A stretch of 64,000 bases of DNA from JBFHIZ01 sp963666475 (GCA_963666475.2 CAXXJM010000001.1:1116001-1180000); one strand, 5' to 3'. Positions 16,445 through 25,203 are shown, numbered from the stretch's first letter. Translations and numbers: made by a program. Notes: generated by a model from the sequence alone, not told the origin.

Positions 16445-17194
16445 TTAGCCTGAGATCTCCATGATTTCCATTGGATCAATGTAAAGATCATCTTTTATGA
16501 TTTGATAGTATATAACAGCATCCGTCCCTACTGCAAAAAGCACGGTATTTCTTGTAATTTCTTCACCTTCTCTGACCATCAGCTGTCCACTGCATTTATA
16601 AACAGTGATGTACCCATTCCCATGATTAATCATAACACGGCTTCCATACAGATCATCACTTCCTGCATATGCAACAGTCCCATCTGCTGTAGCAAGCACA
16701 TCTGCATCTTCTTTTGCTGAAAAAATAATCGCTGGGACTTCCGCGCCTGTATTGGCGATGGCTAGTCCTTCCTCCATTGAGGCATTTTTCGCAATTGGTA
16801 CGGATGTTGGCAAATGCAAAGCAGTATCTGCTTCTTGATTCTCCAACTCCTGTTGTAACTTAATATTTAAGGAGTCACTCAGTAATGTGACTTTTTCGGT
16901 AAGATCCGCGTTCTCAGTAATGAGTGTTGAACTTTGCTCCGTAAGTTTTTCAACTTGAGAACGAAGGGAAACAACAGCTCCCTGACCATCGCCTATGACC
17001 AATATCGTATAAACACCATACGTAAGAATAATCACAGCTAAAATGATCATAAAATAGATCCAAAACGTCAACGCCGCAGAGCTGATGCTATGCGCTTTTG
17101 TCTTTCCCGTCCCGTTATTCGATGAAACAATGATTGTAAAACGCTCTTTAACGGGCTTTTTATTTTCTTTGATTACATGGAATTTCTGCTGCAT
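16445..17194 (-). CDS. Membrane-anchored LytM/M23-like protein, probably catalytically inactive
   Basis: A 249-residue protein: cytoplasmic basic N terminus, one transmembrane segment (FWIYFMIILAVIILTYGVYTILVI), a coiled coil (VVSLRSQVEKLTEQSSTLIT and following heptads), then a LytM-like domain from about residue 160 (DVLATADGTVAYAGSDDLYG, VMINHGNGYITVY). In active M23 peptidases zinc is bound by an HxxxD motif and a late HxH; here the HxH position reads IYYQI and no HxxxD is seen, so zinc binding is probably lost. ATG 17194 has GAGG six bases upstream. It likely works as a structural or regulatory partner of the downstream bactofilin. Confidence 0.82.
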   Translation of the reverse strand: MQQKFHVIKENKKPVKERFTIIVSSNNGTGKTKAHSISSAALTFWIYFMIILAVIILTYGVYTILVIGDGQGAVVSLRSQVEKLTEQSSTLITENADLTEKVTLLSDSLNIKLQQELENQEADTALHLPTSVPIAKNASMEEGLAIANTGAEVPAIIFSAKEDADVLATADGTVAYAGSDDLYGSRVMINHGNGYITVYKCSGQLMVREGEEITRNTVLFAVGTDAVIYYQIIKDDLYIDPMEIMEISG

Positions 17195-17334
17195 TTTTAA
17201 CCTCATGATTTGATAGTTTGTTTTGAGTTACTTTTCTTCCACAGTACTAGTCATTCTAACACAAAACCATTCAATAGCACAAGAAAAACCCACTATTTCA
17301 CGTTATTTTCACCAGTTTTTGTTCGTTTTTCGCC

Positions 17335-18405
17335 TTATTTGCCCACCGAAAGTTTCATATCTCCTGGCTTAATCCATTTTTTCTTTCTCATAAAAGTAGC
17401 TATGCCCCATGCGAAGAGACCTGGTAAAATAAAATGTAGAAGACCAATTTTAATCAGTACACTCACCGCTGATTCTGTTTCAATCATCGTCTGATAGGTT
17501 GTGATTTGTCCCACAAGACCTGCTGTACCCATTCCTCCACCTGTCGAATTATTGGTCATTTGAAATACCATCGTTGCGAGTGGTCCGAGTATTGCACTCG
17601 AAATTATCGCAGGCAGCCAAATGATCGGTTTCTTCACAATATTGCTTATTTGTAACATGCTGGTTCCTAGTCCTTGAGCCAGTAATCCATTGACCTTATT
17701 ATCTTTATAACTTGCAACTGCAAAACCAATCATATTTGCACAGCATCCAACCGTCGCCGCTCCAGCAGCCGCTCCACTTAATCCCAAAATAATACTGATT
17801 GCTGCTGATGATATTGGTAATGTAAGAAAAATTCCCATACATACAGAAACCACAATTCCCATTAGAAAAGGCGCTTGTTCAGTTCCCCAGTTGATGATGC
17901 TTCCAAGCCATAACATAAATGAGCTGATTGAAGGCCCAACCATAAGTCCAATTGCACTCCCTGATACCACGCAGGCAAATGGTGTGATTAAAATATCAAC
18001 TTTTGTTCTTCCAGAAACCACTCTTCCTACATATAAAGCAACCATAGAAGCGATAAAGGCTCCCAAAGGTTCTCCAGGTCCCGCAAGGTGAATTACATTA
18101 TCAACAAAAACAGTTCCTGCAATCAATTTCCCTGCAAATGCTCCGACTTGCCCTGCTACTAGTGCAGATATGACAACGAGTGGTGAACCCTTTAATTTGT
18201 AAGCTACACCGCCTCCAATTCCAGCACCGGTAAGTGCGGAGGCAACTTTTCCGATTAGTACCATATATGTTCCTATTTCGCCCGGAACTAAATTTCCAAT
18301 TTGTACAATGATGGTTCCTATAATCAAAGTTGCAAATAATCCGAGTGCCATACCACTCAATCCATCAATAAATATTTCATGTAAATATTTTTTAAGCGTT
18401 TTCAT
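17335..18405 (-). CDS. PTS_EIIC_2-family membrane transporter
   Basis: A 356-residue, about ten-helix membrane protein of the PTS EIIC_2 type (PF13303), a stand-alone EIIC-like family without IIA/IIB domains. Glycine-rich segments such as ALTGAGIGGGVAYKLKGSPL and ISSAAISIILGLSGAAAGAA are typical. The substrate is not established; no PTS components are nearby. A promoter with a candidate operator lies 70-100 bases upstream, and the niaR repressor gene is two genes further upstream, so niacin-related control is possible but unproven. The start is at ATG 18405. The 17195-17334 gap after it holds nothing I recognise. Confidence 0.75.
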   Translation of the reverse strand: MKTLKKYLHEIFIDGLSGMALGLFATLIIGTIIVQIGNLVPGEIGTYMVLIGKVASALTGAGIGGGVAYKLKGSPLVVISALVAGQVGAFAGKLIAGTVFVDNVIHLAGPGEPLGAFIASMVALYVGRVVSGRTKVDILITPFACVVSGSAIGLMVGPSISSFMLWLGSIINWGTEQAPFLMGIVVSVCMGIFLTLPISSAAISIILGLSGAAAGAATVGCCANMIGFAVASYKDNKVNGLLAQGLGTSMLQISNIVKKPIIWLPAIISSAILGPLATMVFQMTNNSTGGGMGTAGLVGQITTYQTMIETESAVSVLIKIGLLHFILPGLFAWGIATFMRKKKWIKPGDMKLSVGK

Positions 18406-18459
18406 GTTTATTCCCTCTTTTTTTGTGTGTTGAATCCTGTCAGACTACAGTCATAACAG

Positions 18460-18505
18460 GTGTCTTGTCACGGTAGAAAATACCACATTTTATCGGATTA
18501 TGCAA
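18460..18505 (-). promoter_or_regulatory. Promoter with imperfect-palindrome operator before the EIIC-like gene
   Basis: On the minus strand TTGCAT (18500-18505) and TATTTT (18477-18482) are 17 bases apart. The dyad GTGACAAGACAC (18460-18471; half sites GTGnC/GnCAC) lies over the expected start site, and CCTGT/ACAGG half sites follow at 18436-18460. Position and symmetry suggest a repressor site; NiaR, encoded at 18802-19323, is the nearest candidate. Confidence 0.5.
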
Positions 18506-18513
18506 GCCTTTGC

Positions 18514-18765
18514 TTATTTTTTTGTGAGCATGGATTTCACTTGTACTCCCTGAATTCTTCCTAATTTTCCTGTAATAGCGCTAATATCATTGTTACTGCC
18601 TTCACAAATCAATGTAATTACAGACAACTTCTCTTCTTTAATCGGGATTCCCATTCGCCCCAAGAACAAATGAGCGTACCCATGTAGCAAATCGTTGACT
18701 TGAGCCACTTTACTAACATCCTCAATTACAATACCTATAATTCCAATTCTTTTATCTTCTTCCAA
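18514..18765 (-). CDS. TM1266-type ACT-like regulator (putative iron-only hydrogenase system regulator)
   Basis: An 83-residue ACT/NikR-C-like ferredoxin-fold protein: IGIIGIVIEDVSKVAQVND, LLHGYAHLFLGRMGIPIKEE, LSVITLICEGSNNDISAITG, and IQGVQVKSML. This matches the TM1266 family, often found beside [FeFe]-hydrogenase maturation genes hydE/F/G, from which its tentative name comes. None of those genes is in this window. It follows niaR on the same strand with a 36-base gap. Function unproven. Confidence 0.8.
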   Translation of the reverse strand: MEEDKRIGIIGIVIEDVSKVAQVNDLLHGYAHLFLGRMGIPIKEEKLSVITLICEGSNNDISAITGKLGRIQGVQVKSMLTKK

Positions 18766-18801
18766 TTATTTACTCCTTTGCACTTCTTGTCATTCTTTTA
18801 T

Positions 18802-19323
18802 CTATTCATCTTCTAAAAGATATCCTTTGGCTCTTAATTGTTTTTCTAATAAATCTAATTTCTGTTTCTGATCGGCCCAAACCGTATGATAATGAACTCC
18901 ATCTGTAAGAGCGGTCAAAGGCTTTGTTTTATGTTTTTTGAGTTGTACTACAAACTGATCTGCATCAAATCGATTTTTTATTGATAAATCGACGAGAATC
19001 TGCCCGTAAATTGGATGTTCTACCACAACATTTACTAGTTCTGCCCCCGAATCAACAATTGTATATAGTTCATCCAGCATAGAATCATCGGAATGCTTCA
19101 CTTTATATACTTTTCGGTATTTCTCCGTTTTGGCTTTTTGAAATAAAACATATCCTTTGTTGGTAGATAAAATACGCTTATCTGTTGCTCGAAGCAATGC
19201 TATATCCTGTACAATGACTTGTCTGCTCACATCTAGTTCTTTTGCAAGAGCCGAGCCAGAAATAGCATCTTCTTGTTTTGCCAATATTTTAATGATTTCT
19301 TTTCGTCTTTTTTCGCCTTCCAT
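18802..19323 (-). CDS. niaR: NiaR-family niacin-responsive repressor
   Basis: A 173-residue protein with an N-terminal HTH_11 domain (KEIIKILAKQEDAISGSALA followed by SRQVIVQDIALLRATDKRI) and a C-terminal 3H domain (VVVEHPIYGQILVDLSI, ALTDGVHYHTVWA) whose conserved histidines bind metal and niacin. NiaR (YrxA) represses NAD biosynthesis and niacin uptake genes when niacin is present. ATG 19323 is six bases after AAAGGG; the frame extends to 19338. No nad genes are in the window. The EIIC-like gene two genes downstream carries a candidate operator. Confidence 0.88.
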   Translation of the reverse strand: MEGEKRRKEIIKILAKQEDAISGSALAKELDVSRQVIVQDIALLRATDKRILSTNKGYVLFQKAKTEKYRKVYKVKHSDDSMLDELYTIVDSGAELVNVVVEHPIYGQILVDLSIKNRFDADQFVVQLKKHKTKPLTALTDGVHYHTVWADQKQKLDLLEKQLRAKGYLLEDE

Positions 19324-19541
19324 GATATTCCCTTTCAAAACAATAATTCATTATATTGTCAATATTTTCATTATATTTTACAGATTCTATTCATTATTAT
19401 ACTTATTCTCTAATTTTATGCAATTTTTTGTGAATTTTCAATAAAAAAATGAAATAATAATCTTTACTTTCTAATTGTGTTGTGATATTATATTTTTGTT
19501 GCAATAGTGCAACATATACATATTTTATTGGAGGAATAACA

Positions 19542-19742
19542 ATGAGCAAAGGTACAGTTAAATGGTTTAACAACCAAAAAGGTTATGGTTTCATTTCTGA
19601 TGAAGAAGGAAACGACGTATTCGTACACTACACAGGACTTAACATGGATGGATTCAAATCCTTAGAGCAGGACGATGCAGTTGAATTCGATATTCAGGAT
19701 GGTGCTAAAGGACCTCAGGCTATCAACGTTGTTAAAGCTTAA
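19542..19742 (+). CDS. Cold shock protein
   Basis: A 66-residue cold-shock-domain protein with both RNA-binding motifs visible: GTVKWFNNQKGYGFI (RNP1) and DVFVHYTGL (RNP2). It binds single-stranded RNA/DNA as an RNA chaperone. ATG lies seven bases after GGAGG (19530-19534). The upstream UTR carries a small hairpin GTTGCA/TGCAAC (19497-19512). Length is the normal 65-67 residues. Confidence 0.95.
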   Translation: MSKGTVKWFNNQKGYGFISDEEGNDVFVHYTGLNMDGFKSLEQDDAVEFDIQDGAKGPQAINVVKA

Positions 19743-19840
19743 TTAAGGCCGAAACAATTATTTTAATCGGTTATCGATGTGCCTTTTCATAAAATAAAGA
19801 TTTTTATTTAGGAATTCGCAATATTGTCTTACGATTAGAG

Positions 19841-19870
19841 AAAAAACCAATCCATTTGGATTGGTTTTTT
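19841..19870. terminator. Bidirectional terminator between csp and hisA
   Basis: AAAAAACCAATCCA and TGGATTGGTTTTTT form a perfect 14-bp stem around TT, serving the cold-shock gene and the convergent hisA gene. Confidence 0.9.
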
Positions 19871-19886
19871 TTCGTATATGCTCTTA

Positions 19887-20687
19887 TCAATAAAATGATT
19901 CTCTTTTAAAGTTACAAATCTCACGAAAAGGAAGGTCTCCACCAAACAAGTCTAGCGCACTGCCCACAGTAAAGTTGACATGCCCATTTCCTAATTTTTT
20001 GATCAACTCGATATCTTCTATGTTTCGAATTCCGCCTGCATATGTTACGGCTCTTTTTGAAAATGTACCCAGCATCGATACTAGTTCTTCCTCAATTCCA
20101 TTACATTTTCCTTCCACATCTGTAGCATGAATTAGAAATTCATCACAAAAATCACTCAATTCTTCAAGCAACTCTCTTGAGAGAACCGTCTTTGTTTCTT
20201 TCTGCCAACGATCCGTCATTACAACATATTCAATTTGATGATTTCTTCCAGCGCGCTTTTTACAGCTTAAATCCAAAACAATATGCTTATGTCCGACCGC
20301 ACGAACCAATTCATTCAGTCGATCATATCGAATCTCTCCATTTTTAAAAACATAAGATGTTACAATTACGTGTGTTGCCCCTGCACGAATATAAGCAGGA
20401 GCAGTCTCAGCAGTAATCCCCCCACCTACTTGTAGGCCAGAAGGAAATGCCTCCAACGCACGAAAAGCTTCCAAACGGGTTTTTTCATAAAACTCACTAT
20501 CTATCGCATTCAAAACGATAACATGTCCACCTTGTAGACCATATCTTTTATATAAATTTGCGTAATAAGCGGCATCCTGATCACATACGTAATTTTCTTC
20601 TGCCCCGTCATATTCATCAGTTAAAGTCCCACCAACAATTTGTTTGACTATTCCATTATGAATATCAATACATGGTCTGAATTCCAT
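19887..20687 (-). CDS. hisA: Eukaryote-type HisA isomerase
   Basis: A 266-residue (beta/alpha)8 barrel of the ProFAR isomerase family, fourth enzyme of histidine synthesis. FRPCIDIHNGIVKQIVGG carries the first catalytic Asp; LQVGGGITAETAPAYI and VTYAGGIRNIEDIELI are the two phosphate-binding half-barrel motifs, and HATDVEGKCNGIE has the second Asp. The insertions and length (266 versus about 240) match the HIS6/fungal-plant type rather than ordinary bacterial HisA. It stands alone next to fbp, not in a his operon, suggesting separate transfer history. Function confidence is good; origin is inference. Confidence 0.88.
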   Translation of the reverse strand: MEFRPCIDIHNGIVKQIVGGTLTDEYDGAEENYVCDQDAAYYANLYKRYGLQGGHVIVLNAIDSEFYEKTRLEAFRALEAFPSGLQVGGGITAETAPAYIRAGATHVIVTSYVFKNGEIRYDRLNELVRAVGHKHIVLDLSCKKRAGRNHQIEYVVMTDRWQKETKTVLSRELLEELSDFCDEFLIHATDVEGKCNGIEEELVSMLGTFSKRAVTYAGGIRNIEDIELIKKLGNGHVNFTVGSALDLFGGDLPFREICNFKRESFY

Positions 20688-20721
20688 TCATCTGCCCCAT
20701 CTTTCTTTTATGAAACATTTA

Positions 20722-22686
20722 CTATGTTGTCTTTTCAATTACGATACCTTCGCGATATGCGTGAAGGAGTTTTTCGAGATAAATGATGCTTTCTCGAATC
20801 TCTCGTCCAATATCGGTATCTGCCACACGAAGTCTTCTTGGAAATGTTTCAACGACAAGTTCACCAGAAATAATCTCAGTTTCTTTATGAATTGCTTCCT
20901 CAAGAGTCGTAAACGGTTCCAGTGCAACAAGTTTCAACTCATGCGAATTTGAGACAAGGGTATATCCTGCAATTCCTGTCTTTCCCTGATATGCTCTTGA
21001 AAAACCGCCATCAATAATCAGCATTTTCCCACCAGCATGAACAGGAGACTGTCCTTTTTTCTGTTCCACTGGTACATGTCCATTCACAATGTGTGATAAA
21101 CTCGTATCCAGACCAAATTCTCCAAAGATCTTATCCATAATGGCATCATCATCTGCATAATTATAGTATGGATTTTTCTTTTCTACATGCGTCTCTTTTT
21201 CTGCAACAAAATATCTCTCAAAAGTTGCCATGCGATTTTTTCCAAACACAGGTGAATTTGGTCCAGTCCAAATATACCAGATAACATCCTGCCCTTTTGC
21301 TTTTTCAACTTCATCATCCGTTGCATAAAAACCTTTTCGAGCATATAACTCAAGTGCATCATATAGCGCTCTTCCAGAATATTCTTTGTCAAAAAGTTTA
21401 ATTTTTAAAAATTCTCCATCCTCTGTCAGCGGAATACAACCATGATATAACAGGTTATTGTTGTGAATTCGATACAAACTACCTTTTGAAAATAGGAATT
21501 TCACATGCTCTTGCAGTTTTTCAGAATGCATAAAAGCAGATTGAACACGTTCCATGACATCTTTTTCTTCTTTGCTCAATTTATATGGATCCGCAGGGTC
21601 AAGGGTTGGAAAATTTGAATCCAGTAATTCAAATTCTTTTCCATCGATCTCAATTGTTTTCTTTTCTAAATCCATTTTATCCAGCAATAGTCGGTCTTCC
21701 ATTTTGAATTCTGGATGTTTATTTATGATTTGTCCTTCTAGCTTAAACTGAATAACGGACATTGCTTTTTGCATCTTCATATCAAGATCACGATCTTTGA
21801 CATTATATTTTCTACCTGGGTCGGTCTTGATGGAAAAGCACTCACATGGATCATCGTTATAGGTATCCAGCGCAAAGGTTACTAGTGGAATTAAATTGAT
21901 TCCATAGCCATCTTCCAGAATATCCAAAAATCCGTATCTTGCTGCAATACGCACAACCGTTGCAATGCACGCAAGATGTCCGCTTGCTGCTCCCATCCAT
22001 ACCATATCATGATTGCCCCACTGAATATCTATAGACTGGTATTTCATCAATTGATCAATGATTTGATGCGGGCCAGGTCCTCGATCATAAATATCTCCAA
22101 CGATATGTAAATAATCGACAACTAATCTTTGAATCAAGTTACACATCGCGATAATAAAATCTGGTGCTTTTCCAATTCTTATAATCGTATGAATAATTTT
22201 TTTGTAATAATCTTCTTTATTTTGTACTTCTTCTTTTTCAGTAATCAGTTCCTCAATGACATAAGAGAAATCTTTTGGAAGCGCTTTACGAACTTTTGAT
22301 CTTGTATATTTTGAAGAAACCCTTTTTGTCATTTGAATCAGACGATGAAGATTCACATTGTACCAATCTTCGATATTTTCTTCTTCTTTTTGTACGATTT
22401 CCAATTTTTCCACTGGATAATAAATTAAGGAAGCTAAATTTCTCTTATCTTTATTGCTCAGTGTATTTCCAAACTCTTCATCGATTTTTTTTCTTACAGA
22501 ACCTGACCCGTTACGAATCACGTGGCGAAAATGTTCATATTCTCCATGCACATCTGAAATATAGTGCTCTGTACCCTTTGGCAAGTTAAGAATCGATTCC
22601 AGGTTTATGATCTCTGTTGTTGCAGATGCTATGGTTGGAAATTGTTTTGATAATGTCTTCAAATACTTCAATTCTAAGTCTCTCAT
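20722..22686 (-). CDS. fbp: Class III fructose-1,6-bisphosphatase
   Basis: A 654-residue gluconeogenic phosphatase of the Firmicutes-specific class III, built on a calcineurin-like metallophosphatase domain: YISDVHGEYEHFRHVI, VGDIYDRGPGPHQI, QWGNHDMVWMGAASG and a late VNGHVPVE. Length matches B. subtilis YydE/Fbp (about 640-670). It hydrolyses fructose-1,6-bisphosphate to fructose-6-phosphate in the cytoplasm. GGGAG precedes ATG. It is flanked by dapB upstream and hisA downstream, all on the minus strand, with about 35-40 base gaps. Confidence 0.96.
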   Translation of the reverse strand: MRDLELKYLKTLSKQFPTIASATTEIINLESILNLPKGTEHYISDVHGEYEHFRHVIRNGSGSVRKKIDEEFGNTLSNKDKRNLASLIYYPVEKLEIVQKEEENIEDWYNVNLHRLIQMTKRVSSKYTRSKVRKALPKDFSYVIEELITEKEEVQNKEDYYKKIIHTIIRIGKAPDFIIAMCNLIQRLVVDYLHIVGDIYDRGPGPHQIIDQLMKYQSIDIQWGNHDMVWMGAASGHLACIATVVRIAARYGFLDILEDGYGINLIPLVTFALDTYNDDPCECFSIKTDPGRKYNVKDRDLDMKMQKAMSVIQFKLEGQIINKHPEFKMEDRLLLDKMDLEKKTIEIDGKEFELLDSNFPTLDPADPYKLSKEEKDVMERVQSAFMHSEKLQEHVKFLFSKGSLYRIHNNNLLYHGCIPLTEDGEFLKIKLFDKEYSGRALYDALELYARKGFYATDDEVEKAKGQDVIWYIWTGPNSPVFGKNRMATFERYFVAEKETHVEKKNPYYNYADDDAIMDKIFGEFGLDTSLSHIVNGHVPVEQKKGQSPVHAGGKMLIIDGGFSRAYQGKTGIAGYTLVSNSHELKLVALEPFTTLEEAIHKETEIISGELVVETFPRRLRVADTDIGREIRESIIYLEKLLHAYREGIVIEKTT

Positions 22687-22727
22687 AGAAGCTCCCTACT
22701 TTTCCTTATATTTTAATATCTCTTTAT

Positions 22728-23486
22728 TTAACCTTCGATTACCTCTTTCATCGAATACAACCCAGCCGGTCTGCCAGCCAAATATTTTGCAGCCTGTACA
22801 GCACCTTTCCCGAAAACAGCTCTTGAATATGCAACATGTGAGAATGTGATTACTTCATCTTCCCCTGCAAAGATTACATCATGATCACCTACAATTGTTC
22901 CGCCACGCACTGCTGAGATTCCAATCTCATTTTTCGGACGTTTTTCTCTTCGATTGCTGCGATCAAATACATATTCATATGGATTTTCAAGTCCTTCCTG
23001 CACGGAGTCAGCAAGTGCTAAAGCCGTTCCGCTTGGCGCATCCAATTTTTGATTGTGATGCTTTTCTACGATCTCGATATCAAAACCTGCTTCCGCAAGA
23101 ACCTTGGTTGCGTCCTTCAGCAATCTTTGCAACAAGTTTATTCCTAAAGACATATTTGCCGATTTTAAAATAGCTACCTGTTTTGAGGCTTGCTCCATTT
23201 TCGAAAGCTGTGAATCACTTAATCCCGTCGTACACAATACACATGGTACTTGTTTCTCAACACAATAATCCAACAAGCCATCAACCGCGACTGAATTTGC
23301 AAAATCAATAATCACGTCTGCCGAAATATCACAATCTAAGATTGATGCAAATACCGGAAACGCTCTCTCTACATCAGTTCTGGAGTCTACTCCAGCTACT
23401 ATTTCCATATTTTCTTCCTGGCTGATCATGTTCGATATCGTCATGCCCATACGTCCATTACAACCATGCATAATTACTTTTATCAT
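22728..23486 (-). CDS. dapB: 4-hydroxy-tetrahydrodipicolinate reductase
   Basis: A 252-residue NAD(P)H-dependent reductase, second step of the lysine/diaminopimelate branch. Visible: MHGCNGRMGMTISNMI (dinucleotide-binding), CTTGLSDSQL, the catalytic EKHHNQKLDAPSGTALAL, and GGTIVGDHDVIFAG. ATG follows GGAG by seven bases. It lies 22 bases after dapA and is co-transcribed with it downstream of the lysine riboswitch. Confidence 0.97.
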   Translation of the reverse strand: MIKVIMHGCNGRMGMTISNMISQEENMEIVAGVDSRTDVERAFPVFASILDCDISADVIIDFANSVAVDGLLDYCVEKQVPCVLCTTGLSDSQLSKMEQASKQVAILKSANMSLGINLLQRLLKDATKVLAEAGFDIEIVEKHHNQKLDAPSGTALALADSVQEGLENPYEYVFDRSNRREKRPKNEIGISAVRGGTIVGDHDVIFAGEDEVITFSHVAYSRAVFGKGAVQAAKYLAGRPAGLYSMKEVIEG

Positions 23487-23508
23487 ATATATTCTCCAAT
23501 CTTGTTGA

Positions 23509-24396
23509 TTATAGAAGTCCGTATTCCTTCATATCATGTTCTAGTCTGCTCACATTTTTCTCTTCCATTTCCGTAAGTGGCATACGAAGCGGTCCAGCAT
23601 TCATTCCCATTAAATTCAACGCTTTTTTAATTGGAATTGGATTTACCTCACAAAACAAAGAATTAATCAAAGCAAGTGAACGTAATTGAATTTCTTTACT
23701 TGCTTCAACATTACCTTTAAAAAATTCTTCACACATGTCATGGGTCTCTTTTGGAGCGATATTAGCCAACACTGAAATTACACCTTTCCCTCCAATTGAT
23801 AGAAGTGGAACGATCTGATCATCATTGCCTGAGTATACATCTACCTTCCCTTGGGAAATCGCCATTAATTTTACAATGGATGAAAAGTCTCCAGTCGCAT
23901 CTTTTACTCCGACGATATTTTCACAACGATCAACAAGTGATACGATTGTTTCTGGAGCAATATGAACCCCACCTGTTCTTCCTGGGATATTATATAAAAT
24001 AATTGGAAGTTTCACACTGTTCGCTACCATTTCGAAGTGCTGCTTCAAACCATTTTGTGTACATTTATTATAATAAGGAGTCACAACGAGTAGCGCATCC
24101 GCTCCCGCCATTTCTGCTTCCTGTGACAAATAAATTGCTGTTTTTGTACAGTTTGAACCAGTCCCTGCAATCACTGGAATTCTACCGTTTACTTTTTCTA
24201 CACAAAAACGAATCACCTCAATATGTTCTTCATGAGAAAGTGTTGATGCTTCACCGGTCGTGCCACACACGATGATCGCATCTGCTTTGTTTGCAATCAG
24301 AAATTCAATCTGCTCAGCAAATGCTTCGTAGTTGACTTCTTCATTCTCGTAAAAAGGTGTTATTACCGCAACACCAGCGCCTGTAAATACTGACAT
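23509..24396 (-). CDS. dapA: 4-hydroxy-tetrahydrodipicolinate synthase
   Basis: A 295-residue class I aldolase that condenses pyruvate with aspartate-semialdehyde. Motifs: GVAVITPFYEN, IVCGTTGEASTLSHEEH, the Tyr in ILYNIPGRTG, and the Schiff-base Lys in IVGVKDATGDFSS. ATG 24396 is chosen because GGAG is six bases upstream; an in-frame ATG at 24408 has poorer spacing. It is the first gene of the dapA-dapB operon and lies directly below the lysine riboswitch and its terminator. Confidence 0.97.
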   Translation of the reverse strand: MSVFTGAGVAVITPFYENEEVNYEAFAEQIEFLIANKADAIIVCGTTGEASTLSHEEHIEVIRFCVEKVNGRIPVIAGTGSNCTKTAIYLSQEAEMAGADALLVVTPYYNKCTQNGLKQHFEMVANSVKLPIILYNIPGRTGGVHIAPETIVSLVDRCENIVGVKDATGDFSSIVKLMAISQGKVDVYSGNDDQIVPLLSIGGKGVISVLANIAPKETHDMCEEFFKGNVEASKEIQLRSLALINSLFCEVNPIPIKKALNLMGMNAGPLRMPLTEMEEKNVSRLEHDMKEYGLL

Positions 24397-24479
24397 ATCA
24401 TTCTCCATTCTTTCTTCACCTACTTATTGTTGTGTAAAAAACACAACTCGCTGTCTTCCTAATACATGCTCACAAAGGT

Positions 24480-24504
24480 AAAAAAGCCGACACGACGGCC
24501 GGCT
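24480..24504 (-). terminator. Riboswitch terminator
   Basis: In minus-strand RNA AGCCGGC pairs with GTCGGCT (one G-U) and six T follow. It lies between the lysine aptamer and dapA and is the probable lysine-responsive expression platform. Confidence 0.8.
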
Positions 24505-24518
24505 GCAGATTTCTCATA

Positions 24519-24686
24519 CTATGATAGCCCCCCATCGAATCGATGACAGTTGTACCGTTTTTCACGGTACCCCCAAGTTCAGATGATCGGTGTCTCTTCA
24601 CTTTCGGCATCTACCCCTTTTCATAACCTTCGCCTGTGACCGACACATCCAATTATGTACTCTTGATAAAATGCAACCTCTACCTT
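24519..24686 (-). ncRNA. Lysine riboswitch (L box)
   Basis: The minus strand upstream of dapA shows the conserved lysine-aptamer blocks in order: GAGGTTGCA, ATCAAGAGTACA, GCGAAGG, GAAAAGGGG, TGCCGAA, then CTTGGGGGTACCGTG, AACTGTCATCG and GGGGGGCTATC that closes the P1 region. An intrinsic terminator follows. This predicts that lysine represses dapA-dapB by transcription termination. Boundaries are approximate to about 10 bases. Confidence 0.9.
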
Positions 24687-24724
24687 CTATTTAGTTCTTT
24701 CATAAATGAATCATAGCATTTGTA

Positions 24725-25203
24725 CTATCCTTTGTCAACCGCTCCACTACTTAGAATTGTGATTTCATCAGCAAGTTTTGACACCCTGTCACCTATTCGA
24801 ATTCCAGTCAAAATAACGTTCACACGACTCGACTTTACTGCCAGTGCCTCGCACAATTCATTCTCTGTAATAATTCCTATATCAACCAGCGCTAACACCT
24901 CATCTAAAATGAGCAAATCACACTCTCCAGTTGACAATACTTTTTTTGCAAAATTATATCCATTTCTTACGTTATTTACTTCCACTTTTTTTCTTGTTCA
25001 GAGAGTGCATTGAAGTCACGATCTGTTTTCTCAAAACGTAGTATACGAATTTCTGGTTCCATTTTCTTGACAAAATCGTTATCCTCGATTTCTTTTAAAA
25101 ACTGAATCACAATCACTTTTCGCCCGCTCGATGCAGCCTTTACCGCATGACCCAATGCTGCCGATGATTTTCCTTTGCCTGGTCCGGCAATTACTTGTAT
25201 CAT
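24725..25203 (-). pseudogene. Corrinoid adenosyltransferase (CobO/BtuR type), frame interrupted at A AAA AAG
   Basis: Two frames make one complete ATP:cob(I)alamin adenosyltransferase of about 160 residues. The first has the P-loop IAGPGKGKSSAALGHAVKAA and FEKTDRDFNALSEQEKK. The second continues VNNVRNGYNFAKKVLSTGE, CDLLILDEVLALVDIGIITE and VILTGIRIGDRV. The break lies in a run of seven A (plus-strand T-run, 24986-24992). In the zero frame this reads A AAA AAG, a canonical -1 slippery heptamer, and a -1 shift leads exactly into the second frame. It could be a one-base deletion, a sequencing error, or recoded. No clear stimulatory hairpin is visible, so I favour a disrupted gene. Confidence 0.75.

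Noticed and set aside
24985..25203. The adenosyltransferase halves as two separate genes
   Set aside because: The second frame has no RBS before its GTG and both parts align to one continuous family sequence.
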